NCBI GenBank assembly: GCA_002418595.1
Contig: DIEK01000101.1
Coordinates: 1 to 6,870, forward strand
Reading direction: 5' to 3'
Length of the DNA stretch: 6,870 nt
DNA from: Candidatus Omnitrophica bacterium UBA5776
GTDB taxonomy: Bacteria; Omnitrophota; Gorgyraeia; Gygaellales; Profunditerraquicolaceae
The notes under the pieces are model-generated. The model searched no databases, was not told the origin of the DNA, and saw only the letters and a list, made by a program, of their open reading frames with translations. This document shows, one piece after another, positions 1-6,474 of this stretch. Every line of letters starts with the position of its first letter. Positions within the stretch are counted from its first letter, which is position 1. Position numbers and translations under genes: made by a program.

Positions 1-626
1 ACTTCTTCGTCGCCTATTACGCCGTTGTCGCCCGCGTGCGGATTGACGCCGCAGACTACCAGCCGCGGAGAGGCGATACGGAACATCCCTTTCAGACAGC
101 GCCGCATGGAGGTCACCGCCGAGGTAAGCCTTCCCGGTTTTATCGCCTGCGCCGCTTTTCGCAGCGGCAGATGCCTGGTGAGAACGACAAAACGCAGTTT
201 GTCGTTAAGCAGCAGCATCTCCGCTTCCGCCGTCCCCGAATTCCAGGCCAGGTATTCGGTATGTCCCGGCCATTTGAAGCCGGCGGCATTGACCGCTTCT
301 TTGGAAATAGGACAGGTAACCAGGCAGTCGTATCTGCCGGCTGAGAGTCCTGCGCAGGCGGCATCCAGGTATTCCATACAGGCGCGGCCGTTGAACGGGC
401 TGATCCTGCCGAAAGAAAAGCCTTTTGCCGGGACATTATCCAGGTCTTCCAAACGGACGCCCTGCGGCAGTCCGTAACCGCGCGGCAGCATGGAAAGAAC
501 ACGCGCGCTGCCGATCACCGTGAAATCAGCCCGCAGACGGCAGTCCCTTAAAGCCCTGCCGATTATGCCGGGACCGATACCGGAAGGATCGCCCATCGTA
601 ACGCACACTCTTATTCTTCCTGCCAT
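1..626 (-). CDS. pdxA: 4-hydroxythreonine-4-phosphate dehydrogenase, N-terminal part (partial, 3' end beyond the window)
   Basis: NAD-dependent enzyme of the DXP-dependent vitamin B6 pathway. It oxidises 4-phosphohydroxy-L-threonine; the product decarboxylates to the amine that PdxJ condenses into pyridoxine 5'-phosphate. About 208 of roughly 330 residues are visible, and the frame is open through the left edge. Family landmarks: the N-terminal MGDPSGIGPG (residues 11-20), LVTCPISKEAVNAAG (102-116), the PGHTEYLA substrate-binding loop (120-127), LTRHLPLR (149-156) with the first metal-binding His at 152, and GVNPHAGDNG (193-202) with the second at 197. The third metal His lies beyond the window. 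Residue 20 is Gly where family members usually have Glu (GPE); the effect is unknown. The ATG at 624-626 lies 22 nt after the surA-like stop, with only a weak purine-rich ribosome site (GGCGGA). surA directly followed by pdxA is the same order as in Escherichia coli, where rsmA comes next. Confidence 0.95.
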   Translation of the reverse strand, partial: MAGRIRVCVTMGDPSGIGPGIIGRALRDCRLRADFTVIGSARVLSMLPRGYGLPQGVRLEDLDNVPAKGFSFGRISPFNGRACMEYLDAACAGLSAGRYDCLVTCPISKEAVNAAGFKWPGHTEYLAWNSGTAEAEMLLLNDKLRFVVLTRHLPLRKAAQAIKPGRLTSAVTSMRRCLKGMFRIASPRLVVCGVNPHAGDNGVIGDEE

Positions 627-648
627 GGTTTCCGCCTACCGGGGATTC

Positions 649-1542
649 TTACTCAACAACGTTTATTTTAATGTACGCCTTGGCCTTCAATTTATCCAGC
701 CAGGAGGCAAGTCCTTCCTGGAACTTCCTTGTGAAAAGTATATCCCTGATCTCCTCTCTGACTTCATCCAGCTTTTGTCTGCGCGGTTCGACGACACCGG
801 TAACCCTGAAAACGTAAAACTCGTTCTCCGCCTTCAACGGATAAGAGAACTCGCCGGTCTTTAAGCTGAAGACCACGTCCTCTATGTTCTTTTTAAACTG
901 ACCGTTCTTGAATAACTGCAGCGTGCCGGGAGTCACCCCGGCGGCGGCGGCAGCTTCCCCGAACCCCTTGGCGTCCTTTAAAGCGGCGTAGAGCTTCGCC
1001 GCTTTGTCTTCTTCCCGGGTAACGATATATTCCACGCTGCGCTGCTCGGGCAGTTCAAACAGCTTCTTATCCTCCTCGAAATACGAGGTTATCTCCTGCG
1101 GATCTACGGTAACCCGGCTCTTTACCTGCTTATTTATGACCTCGTACATCAGCATCTGTTCGCTGATCTTTTCCTCGAGGTCAGACTGGACGAGCCCCTG
1201 TTCCAGCAAAGTCTGCTGGAACACCGCCTCGGAAGGATATTTGCTTTTTATATCCTCCACCCTGGCCTTGACCCGCGCTTCATCGGCTTTCAACCCGCTT
1301 CTCCTGGCCTCCTGAAGTATCAAGCGGTCCTCTATAAGCTTGGCCAGCAGCTCCTGCCTGCTCTTAACCCGGGCGCCCTGCTCCTGCATGCCGGTGAACG
1401 CGGCGTAATCGTTCAACTCCTTGAGAGTAATTATATCCTTGTTCACTATCGCGGCGATACTGTCCGGCGCCGCGCAGGAAGAACCCGGGACAAGGAATAA
1501 AACCAGCATTATGAACGCGCCTATCGATTTATTGAATTTCAT
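649..1542 (-). CDS. SurA-like exported peptidyl-prolyl isomerase/chaperone with degenerate parvulin domain
   Basis: Likely periplasmic chaperone for exported or outer-membrane proteins. The 297-residue product has an N-terminal signal segment (residues 4-19 hydrophobic, GAFIMLVLFLV) with a plausible signal peptidase I site after SCA (22-24). The Cys at 23 raises a lipoprotein option, but GSSC is a poor lipobox. The SurA_N-like domain (about 27-165) begins with IAAIVNKDIITLKELN, typical of SurA/PrsA, and is helix-rich. Residues about 168-251 resemble one parvulin domain but lack the usual HILV opening (here EYIVT), so isomerase activity is doubtful. The C-terminal helix (about 257-287) completes the SurA fold. 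Escherichia coli SurA has two parvulin domains and 428 residues. I chose ATG at 1540-1542 (MKFNKS), with GGGAG just upstream, over an earlier in-frame ATG at 1608 that would put 22 polar residues before the signal. It overlaps the mfd-like gene by 14 nt, which suggests translational coupling. Confidence 0.85.
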   Translation of the reverse strand: MKFNKSIGAFIMLVLFLVPGSSCAAPDSIAAIVNKDIITLKELNDYAAFTGMQEQGARVKSRQELLAKLIEDRLILQEARRSGLKADEARVKARVEDIKSKYPSEAVFQQTLLEQGLVQSDLEEKISEQMLMYEVINKQVKSRVTVDPQEITSYFEEDKKLFELPEQRSVEYIVTREEDKAAKLYAALKDAKGFGEAAAAAGVTPGTLQLFKNGQFKKNIEDVVFSLKTGEFSYPLKAENEFYVFRVTGVVEPRRQKLDEVREEIRDILFTRKFQEGLASWLDKLKAKAYIKINVVE

Positions 1543-3478
1543 TTTCTCCCACCCCTGCTTTCTTGTAGACCGCGACCGCTTCCCGAAGAAGCCTGCAATA
1601 AAGGTCAAAACCGACCGCCGCGATAAAACCGTGTTGTTCCAGGCCGAGCACGTTACCGGCCCCTCTTATCTCCAGATCTTCCATCGCTATGCTGAAACCT
1701 GCGCCAAGCTGGGAATACTTCTCTATGGCGTTCACCCTTTTGATGCCGTCGGCCCCGGCCGCGCCGGAATGCGGCAGAAGCAGATAGGCGTAGGCCTGTT
1801 TGTCGAACCTGCCCACGCGGCCGCGCAGTTGATGCAGGTCCGATAGGCCGAAGGCGTGGGCGTTATTGATGATGATCGTATTCGCCCTGGGGACATCAAT
1901 ACCGGTCTCGATAATCATCGTGCAGAAGAGCACGTCGAACTTGCCGCCGAAGAAACCGGACACGACCGCTTCAAGCTCCGCGGCCGGCATCTGCCCGTGC
2001 CCGACCGCGCACCTGACGGAATCCGGCAGGCGGGCCGCGACCTTTTCTTTGAGTTTCTCCAGGTCGCGTATGCGGTTGTGCACGAAATAGACCTGCCCGC
2101 CCCTGCGCAGTTCAGCGGAGATCGCCTCCCGGACAAGGTCTTCGTCATATTTTACCACAACGGTCTTCACAGGCAACCGGTTTTGAGGCGGTGTGTTTAT
2201 GACCGACATCTCCTTGACGTTCATCAGGCTCATATACAGCGTGCGCGGTATGGGCGTGGCTGTGAGCGTGAGGACATCGGTCGAGACCCTGTACATCTTC
2301 AGTTTCTCCTTTGCCCTGACCCCGAAACGTTGTTCCTCGTCTATAATCAACAGCCCCAGGTTCTTGAACTTGACGTCCTCCGAAAGCAGACGGTGCGTGC
2401 CGATGACGATATCGGCCGCTCCGGAGGCTATCTCGGAAACTATCCCGGCCTGTTCTCCCCGGGAGCGGAAACGCGAAAGCATGCGCACGTTAAACGGAAA
2501 ATCCGCCAGGCGCGAGGTAAAATTAGCGTAATGCTGCTCGGCGAGGATGGTGGTCGGCACGAGGTAAGCCACCTGCCTGCCGTCCATCACCGCCTTGAAG
2601 GCTGCGCGCATGGCGACCTCGGTCTTGCCGTAACCCACGTCGCCGCAAAGCAACCTGTCCATCGGCCGGCCGGACTCCATATCTTGCTTGACCCTGGCGA
2701 CGGCCGTCACCTGGTCCGGCGTCTCGCGGTACGGAAAGGAACGCTCGAATTTCTTCTGCCATTCCCCGTCCGGGGAATAGGCGAACCCTTTGACGCTGCG
2801 CCGCATCGCCTCCAGCGACACCAATTCCATGGCAAGTTTGCGCACCGCCTTCCTGGCGCGCTCCTTGACCCTCTGCCACTGCCTGCCGCCCAGACGGTAA
2901 AGCCTGGGCCTGCGCACCTGAAAGGCGATGTATTTCTGGACCAGATACATCTGCTCCACCGGGACGTAAAGTTTCTCGCCCCGGTCGTATTCTATGACCA
3001 GGTGATCGGCCGGCTGTCCGCAGGAGGAGATTTTTTTCATCCCCAGGAACCTGCCTATGCCGTGGCGGTTATGCACCACATAATCGCCGCGCTTCAAATC
3101 GAGAAAATTGAACAGCGGAGAGTCCTCGCCGAAGGCAACGGCAGGCAGGCGCGCCTTGCCGCCAAAAGGCAGGATGATCGCCATCCGGTGTTCCCAGGTC
3201 TTCTCTCCCGTGGACGGTTCGAAGGTATAGAGCCCGGAAAGTTTGTCCAGGTCGAAATTGAGGCGCAAGGGCAGTTCGAAGGTGGAGGGAAAGACGTCAA
3301 TGACCTCTCCCCTGCGGGCGAAATCCCCTTCCTCCGCCGCCGCCTCCTGCCGTTTATAACCGAGCCGTGCCAGGGCCGAACATACGGCCTCCGGACCCGC
3401 GTCATTACCGGGATAAAGTTTCAGGAAATCGAAAGCGGAATCATTCAGTTGAGCGGGACGATGATATGCTGCAGGCAT
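1529..3478 (-). CDS. mfd: Compact Mfd-like transcription-repair coupling translocase lacking D1a, most of D1b, D3 and D7
   Basis: Mfd is a DNA translocase that pushes stalled RNA polymerase off DNA and recruits UvrA. Usual length is about 1,100-1,150 residues; this product has 649. Order seen: UvrB-like D2 (about 17-95, with GDFARRGEVIDVFP and ELPLRLNF); a short linker (96-127) in place of D1b and D3; the CarD-like RNA-polymerase interaction domain (128-185, GDYVVHNRHGIGRFLGM); then a superfamily 2 motor. Motor motifs: TPDQ (253-256), Walker A GDVGYGKT (279-286), IGTHRLL (359-365), DEEQ (380-383), TATPIPRT (406-413), ETGIDVP (524-530), QLRGRVGR (550-557) and TRG region DLEIRGAGNVLGLEQHG (601-617). 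It stops at GENEIQ, where normal Mfd continues into D7. The ATG at 3476-3478 has no Shine-Dalgarno; the frame stays open upstream through the hairpin into the secDF end, so the start is uncertain. The motor looks intact, so I read it as a reduced gene, not a decayed one. The RID and TRG exclude RecG. Confidence 0.88.
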   Translation of the reverse strand: MPAAYHRPAQLNDSAFDFLKLYPGNDAGPEAVCSALARLGYKRQEAAAEEGDFARRGEVIDVFPSTFELPLRLNFDLDKLSGLYTFEPSTGEKTWEHRMAIILPFGGKARLPAVAFGEDSPLFNFLDLKRGDYVVHNRHGIGRFLGMKKISSCGQPADHLVIEYDRGEKLYVPVEQMYLVQKYIAFQVRRPRLYRLGGRQWQRVKERARKAVRKLAMELVSLEAMRRSVKGFAYSPDGEWQKKFERSFPYRETPDQVTAVARVKQDMESGRPMDRLLCGDVGYGKTEVAMRAAFKAVMDGRQVAYLVPTTILAEQHYANFTSRLADFPFNVRMLSRFRSRGEQAGIVSEIASGAADIVIGTHRLLSEDVKFKNLGLLIIDEEQRFGVRAKEKLKMYRVSTDVLTLTATPIPRTLYMSLMNVKEMSVINTPPQNRLPVKTVVVKYDEDLVREAISAELRRGGQVYFVHNRIRDLEKLKEKVAARLPDSVRCAVGHGQMPAAELEAVVSGFFGGKFDVLFCTMIIETGIDVPRANTIIINNAHAFGLSDLHQLRGRVGRFDKQAYAYLLLPHSGAAGADGIKRVNAIEKYSQLGAGFSIAMEDLEIRGAGNVLGLEQHGFIAAVGFDLYCRLLREAVAVYKKAGVGENEIQ

Positions 3479-3487
3479 TTGATCAAT

Positions 3488-3521
3488 CAGCGGCCCAGGG
3501 CTAAAAAACCCGGGGCCGCTG
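3488..3521 (-). repeat. Strong GC-rich hairpin between secDF and the mfd-like gene
   Basis: Arms CAGCGGCCCAGGG (3488-3500) and CCCGGGGCCGCTG (3509-3521) form a 13-bp stem with one internal mismatch around an 8 nt loop. In the minus-strand RNA the loop is U-rich (UUUUUUAG). The stem ends only 9 nt before the ATG called for the mfd-like gene and occupies the place where a Shine-Dalgarno sequence would be. There is no U-tract after the stem on either strand, so it lacks the form of an intrinsic terminator. It could protect the 3' end of the secDF message, limit translation of the downstream gene, or be a short palindromic repeat. Confidence 0.7.
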
Positions 3522-3536
3522 CGCGTAGGGGATAGA

Positions 3537-5741
3537 TTATTTTTTCTTTGCCGCTCCGGACCAGGCCAGCACTAAAGGCGAAGCTATATATATGGTCGAA
3601 TACACGCCGGAGATGAAACCGACGATCAGCGTGAAGGCGAAATTACCCAGCACTTCTCCTCCGAAAAGGAATATCGACAGCACCGTCAACAGGGTCACCC
3701 CCGAAGTAAGAACGGTCCTGCCCAGGGTCTGGTTGACGCTCAGGTTTATCAACTGGTAAAGACTCTTGTTGCGGTAAAGATGGGAGTTCTCCCTGACCCT
3801 GTCGTAAATGACTATGGTATCGTTGATCGAATAACCGGCTATGGTCAGAAGAGCGGTGACGGTCAGAAGATCCATCTGCCTGCCGCTCAAAGCCATCACC
3901 CCGCAGGCGACCAGAACGTCGTGAAAAATGGCGAGAACGCCGGCCGCGGCGAAATTAAAATGCCTGAAACGTATGCCTACATAAACCAGTATCCCCGCCA
4001 GCGACCATAAAAGCGCCTTAACGGCCTTGTCCTTCAGGTGTTTTCCGGCGACCGGACCGACCTTTTCCAAGCGCATCAGCTCGATCTTCTCTCCGGGGAA
4101 TTTCTTCTTCAATTCCGCGGTGAGACGGTCGTTCTTATCAACCCCGGTCTTTATCAACACCTGGCGCGGGTTCTCCTTGAACTGCTGAATGGAGGCGTCG
4201 GCAAGGTCTATTTCCTTCAACGCTTCTCTCACCGTTTCTACCTGCACCGGTTTCTCGAACAGGTATTCCTGGAGCTGCCCTCCGGCGAAGTCGATACCGT
4301 AAGCGCGCGCCCCTTTGCTCAAGAAAGAAAACATCCCCACCCCTATGACCAAGAGGGAAATGAAGTAGAAAATATACCTCTTGCCGATGAAATCCATCCT
4401 GGTGTCTTTTATGATTTTCATCATCGGCAGGGATTTTATCCAGCCCGCTGATATCAACAGTTCAAAAACGGTCCTCGTCATCACCACCGCGGTAAAAAGG
4501 CTGGCGCAGAGACCGATGGTCAGGGTCACGGCGAAACCGCGTATGGGCCCGGTACCGAACTGAAAAAGCATGAAAGCGGCGATCAGCGTCGTGATGTTGG
4601 AATCGAATATGGCGCTGAAAGCCTTGTTGTAACCGGTCTGGATCGCCGCCCGCAGCGGCCTGCCCTGCAGTAGTTCCTCACGGATGCGCTCATTGATAAG
4701 CACGTTGGCGTCGACCGCCATGCCAAGAGAAAGCACCAGCCCTGCGATGCCCGGTAAAGTCAAAGTAGCGGATATGCCGGGAAAAAGATACGGAAGCAGC
4801 CCCAGGCATCCCAAAGAGATAAGCAGGTTGCAGAAAAGCGCCAAGTCGGCTATTACCCCGGGAAGAAGATAATACAAAGCCATGAAAATGAACACCAGCG
4901 CCATGCCGACTATGCTTGCCTTGACCCCGGAATTTATAGAATCCTGGCCGAGCAACGGGCCGACACTGCGCTCTTCCTCTATATACATAGGCGCGGGCAG
5001 CGCGCCTACCTTCAGTATAACAGAAAGATCCTGGGCCTCCGCCGCGTCAAATTGCCCCTGTATCACGGCCTGGCCCGAAGGTATGGCCTCCCGGATCACC
5101 GGGGCCGACTGGACCTTGCCGTCCAGCACGATTGCCAGCCTCTTGCCCACATTGGCGCCGGTAATCTCGGCGAATTTCTTCGCCCCCTCCGCGTTGAACT
5201 CGAGAGAAACCAAGGGCTCATTGAAAGAACTCTGGTTGAAACGCACGGAGGCATCCTTGATCGAATCCCCGGTCATCGCCGCCTTCTTCTCCAGCAGTAA
5301 AGGCTCCTTCTCCTCCCCGGCGTATTTCAATTCATAGCCTTCCGGCACGCTGCCGGCCAGAGCCGCCTGCAATTTCTCGGGCTCGGAAGATACCACCCTG
5401 AACTCCAGCAGGGCGGTCTTGCCGATGATATCCACGGCGCGCTGCCTGTCGGACATACCGGGAAGCTGCACCACTATCTCGTCGTCTCCCTGGCGCTGTA
5501 TGGAGGTTTCCCTCACGCCGAACTCGTCTATCCTGTTCCTGATTACCTCTATAGCCCTGTCCGCGGCCTCGCTCCTCTGATCAGCCGGGATGGCCGACGT
5601 GTCGACTCTAAGCAGCAGGTGCGTGCCGCCCTTCAGGTCAAGCCCGAGATTAATACGTTTCTCCAGGGGGAAAGCGAAATACGCGCAGACACCCAGAACA
5701 GCCAATATCCCCAACGTCTTATAGAGAAGATTTTTATGCAT
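3537..5741 (-). CDS. secDF: Fused protein translocase subunit SecDF
   Basis: Membrane protein that uses the proton gradient to pull substrates out of SecYEG on the outer face of the membrane. SecD and SecF are fused in 734 residues, about the length of the Thermus and Bacillus fusions. Visible layout: TM1 (about 8-24); the INLGLDLKGGTHLLLRVD motif (30-47); the large periplasmic P1 region (about 48-265); SecD TM2-6 (about 275-433) with GMAVDANVLINER (340-352). Then SecF TM1 (about 455-475) with YGIDFAGG (481-488), its smaller periplasmic loop (about 489-570), and SecF TM2-6 (about 572-727) with GYSINDTIVIYDRVREN (636-652). Asp344 and Asp641 match the paired membrane aspartates needed for proton flow in characterised SecDF. 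The short tail ends AAKKK. The ATG has AAGGGG about 9-10 nt upstream. No frameshift separates the halves, so this is a true fusion. Confidence 0.97.
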   Translation of the reverse strand: MHKNLLYKTLGILAVLGVCAYFAFPLEKRINLGLDLKGGTHLLLRVDTSAIPADQRSEAADRAIEVIRNRIDEFGVRETSIQRQGDDEIVVQLPGMSDRQRAVDIIGKTALLEFRVVSSEPEKLQAALAGSVPEGYELKYAGEEKEPLLLEKKAAMTGDSIKDASVRFNQSSFNEPLVSLEFNAEGAKKFAEITGANVGKRLAIVLDGKVQSAPVIREAIPSGQAVIQGQFDAAEAQDLSVILKVGALPAPMYIEEERSVGPLLGQDSINSGVKASIVGMALVFIFMALYYLLPGVIADLALFCNLLISLGCLGLLPYLFPGISATLTLPGIAGLVLSLGMAVDANVLINERIREELLQGRPLRAAIQTGYNKAFSAIFDSNITTLIAAFMLFQFGTGPIRGFAVTLTIGLCASLFTAVVMTRTVFELLISAGWIKSLPMMKIIKDTRMDFIGKRYIFYFISLLVIGVGMFSFLSKGARAYGIDFAGGQLQEYLFEKPVQVETVREALKEIDLADASIQQFKENPRQVLIKTGVDKNDRLTAELKKKFPGEKIELMRLEKVGPVAGKHLKDKAVKALLWSLAGILVYVGIRFRHFNFAAAGVLAIFHDVLVACGVMALSGRQMDLLTVTALLTIAGYSINDTIVIYDRVRENSHLYRNKSLYQLINLSVNQTLGRTVLTSGVTLLTVLSIFLFGGEVLGNFAFTLIVGFISGVYSTIYIASPLVLAWSGAAKKK

Positions 5742-5769
5742 ATCCCGATTTCCCCTTCTTGCCGGCCGG

Positions 5770-6057
5770 TTATTTCTGTTGTTCTTTCCTTGCCACTGTG
5801 GAAATGCAGTTCTTTTCCACCTCTATCTTTACATTCTCGTCTATGCGCAGGACGACGCTCGTCTCCTTGACGTTGACGACTGTCCCGTGTATCCCGCCGG
5901 AGGTGACCACTTCGTCGTTCTTGGCCAGGGTGGAGAGCATCTTCTGGTGCTCTTTATCGCGCATGCGCTGCGGCCTGATCAGCATGAAGTAAAACACCAC
6001 GAAGATCATCGCCAGCGGCAAAAGGTTCAATATCGGATTCGCTGCCTGAGTTCCCAT
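5770..6057 (-). CDS. yajC: Sec translocon accessory protein YajC
   Basis: Small single-pass inner-membrane protein that associates with SecDF and YidC at the SecYEG translocon and assists protein export and membrane insertion. The 95-residue product has the expected layout: a short N-terminus, one hydrophobic segment (about residues 9-27), then the family signature IRPQR (27-31) at the membrane-cytoplasm boundary. A soluble cytoplasmic domain follows, with the conserved DEVVTSGGIHGTV stretch (48-60), and the tail is Lys- and Gln-rich. The ATG at 6055-6057 is preceded by GAGGGGG (6064-6070) at a 6 nt spacing. secDF follows after 28 nt, the standard yajC-secD-secF order. Confidence 0.96.
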   Translation of the reverse strand: MGTQAANPILNLLPLAMIFVVFYFMLIRPQRMRDKEHQKMLSTLAKNDEVVTSGGIHGTVVNVKETSVVLRIDENVKIEVEKNCISTVARKEQQK

Positions 6058-6112
6058 AGTTTACCCCCTCGTAATTGAGCGGACGGCCAACGCCCGGTGC
6101 CTCGCGTGGGCC

Positions 6113-6154
6113 AATGTCCCGCTGTTCCTGTCCCGTTATGTTTCACGGGACATT
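6113..6154 (-). repeat. Nested inverted repeats giving two mutually exclusive hairpins upstream of yajC
   Basis: The arm ACGGGACATT (6145-6154) can pair with TGTCCCGT at 6129-6136 (8 bp, loop 6137-6144). It can instead pair with AATGTCCCG at 6113-6121 (9 bp, using 6146-6154, loop 6122-6145). TGTCCCG is thus present twice in direct orientation and once inverted. In a minus-strand RNA these would be alternative structures in the yajC leader, ending about 55 nt before its ATG. They could be a leader regulatory element, an operator for a dimeric protein, or chance. There is no U-tract, so this is not a classical attenuator. Confidence 0.45.
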
Positions 6155-6159
6155 CTATA

Positions 6160-6165
6160 ATTATA
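6160..6165 (-). promoter_or_regulatory. Possible -10 box of a yajC-secDF promoter
   Basis: The minus strand reads TATAAT here, inside the only AT-rich patch between rpsP and yajC. A transcript would start near 6153 and run into the inverted repeats at 6113-6154. The hexamer about 17 nt upstream (GGAATG, 6183-6188) does not resemble TTGACA, so a sigma-70-type promoter would need an extended or activated form. The call rests on one hexamer and its position and is weak. Confidence 0.28.
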
Positions 6166-6202
6166 ATGCCGGGGCGCCGGCGCATTCCGGCGTTATTACC
6201 CC

Positions 6203-6445
6203 TTACGCTTTTTTCGCCTTATTATAAAGGCTCTTCACGGTGTCCGAAGGCTGGGCCCCCTTGGAAACCCAATGTTCGTATCTGGCCACCTTCAGCGTTG
6301 AAGACGCCTTGAAAGGATCGTAGGAACCGAGCTCCTCGATGCTTTTGCCGTCCCTGCTCCTGTTCTCATCAAGAACGACGACGCGGTAATATGCCCTGCC
6401 CTTGACGTTCTTTCCTATTCTTTTCAAACGGATACGTACTGCCAT
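6203..6445 (-). CDS. rpsP: Small ribosomal subunit protein bS16
   Basis: Structural and assembly protein of the 30S subunit body that binds 16S rRNA. The 80-residue product is full length for the family. It opens with the hallmark MAVRIRLKRIGKN and continues with the conserved YRVVVLDENRSRDGKSIEELG region (residues about 20-41), the YDP turn at 42-44, and WVSKGAQPSDTV (59-70), ending in a basic Lys-rich tail. The ATG start is fixed by a near-perfect Shine-Dalgarno AAGGAGG at 6455-6461, 9 nt upstream. In many bacteria rpsP heads an operon with rimM, trmD and rplS, often next to ffh. Here none of these is adjacent: trpE lies upstream and yajC downstream. A 145 nt gap follows the stop, the largest non-coding stretch in the window. 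Confidence 0.97.
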   Translation of the reverse strand: MAVRIRLKRIGKNVKGRAYYRVVVLDENRSRDGKSIEELGSYDPFKASSTLKVARYEHWVSKGAQPSDTVKSLYNKAKKA

Positions 6446-6474
6446 TTTACCAAACCTCCTTCAAGATTATGCGT

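Larger units (their letters stand above)
6058..6202. other. rpsP-yajC intergenic region with inverted repeats and a possible promoter
   Basis: This 145 nt stretch has no credible gene. Read along the minus strand from rpsP it holds a 6-bp GC hairpin (CGCCGG/CCGGCG, arms 6187-6192 and 6175-6180, 6 nt loop). This is followed by an AT-rich patch that includes TATAAT, and then by nested inverted repeats of the TGTCCCG type (6113-6154). The yajC Shine-Dalgarno GAGGGGG lies at 6064-6070. The GC hairpin has no U-tract directly after it, so I do not call it an intrinsic terminator, although some termination after rpsP is possible. This is the most plausible place for a transcription boundary that separates trpE-rpsP from the Sec genes. 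Confidence 0.6.

Noticed and set aside
140..502. 120-codon minus-strand open frame overlapping pdxA
   Set aside because: It is a shifted frame inside the pdxA coding sequence; the true frame carries the family motifs and is open to the window edge.
490..864. Plus-strand open frame across the surA-pdxA junction
   Set aside because: It spans the ends of two well-supported minus-strand genes, has no ribosome site of note, and its product matches no family I recognise.
1543..1608. N-terminal extension of the SurA-like protein from an upstream in-frame ATG
   Set aside because: It would add 22 charged and polar residues before the signal segment and lie within conserved mfd coding sequence. The ATG at 1542 has its own GGGAG site and gives a normal signal peptide.
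1529..3478. RecG or a plain DEAD-box helicase instead of Mfd
   Set aside because: The protein has the CarD-like RNA-polymerase interaction domain, the UvrB-like D2 and the Mfd form of the TRG region; the wedge domain of RecG is absent.
3488..3521. Intrinsic terminator of secDF
   Set aside because: The stem is strong, but neither strand has a U-tract after it; the only U-run (minus strand) is inside the loop.
1856..3535. Long open frame (559 codons) on the plus strand opposite the mfd-like gene
   Set aside because: Its codons line up exactly with the mfd codons read backwards, so it stays open simply because mfd avoids TTA, CTA and TCA codons. The product has no recognisable motif, while the minus strand encodes clear helicase motifs.
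6175..6192. Intrinsic terminator after rpsP
   Set aside because: The stem is only 6 bp and is followed by CCCCGGC before any AT-rich sequence, so the required U-tract is missing.
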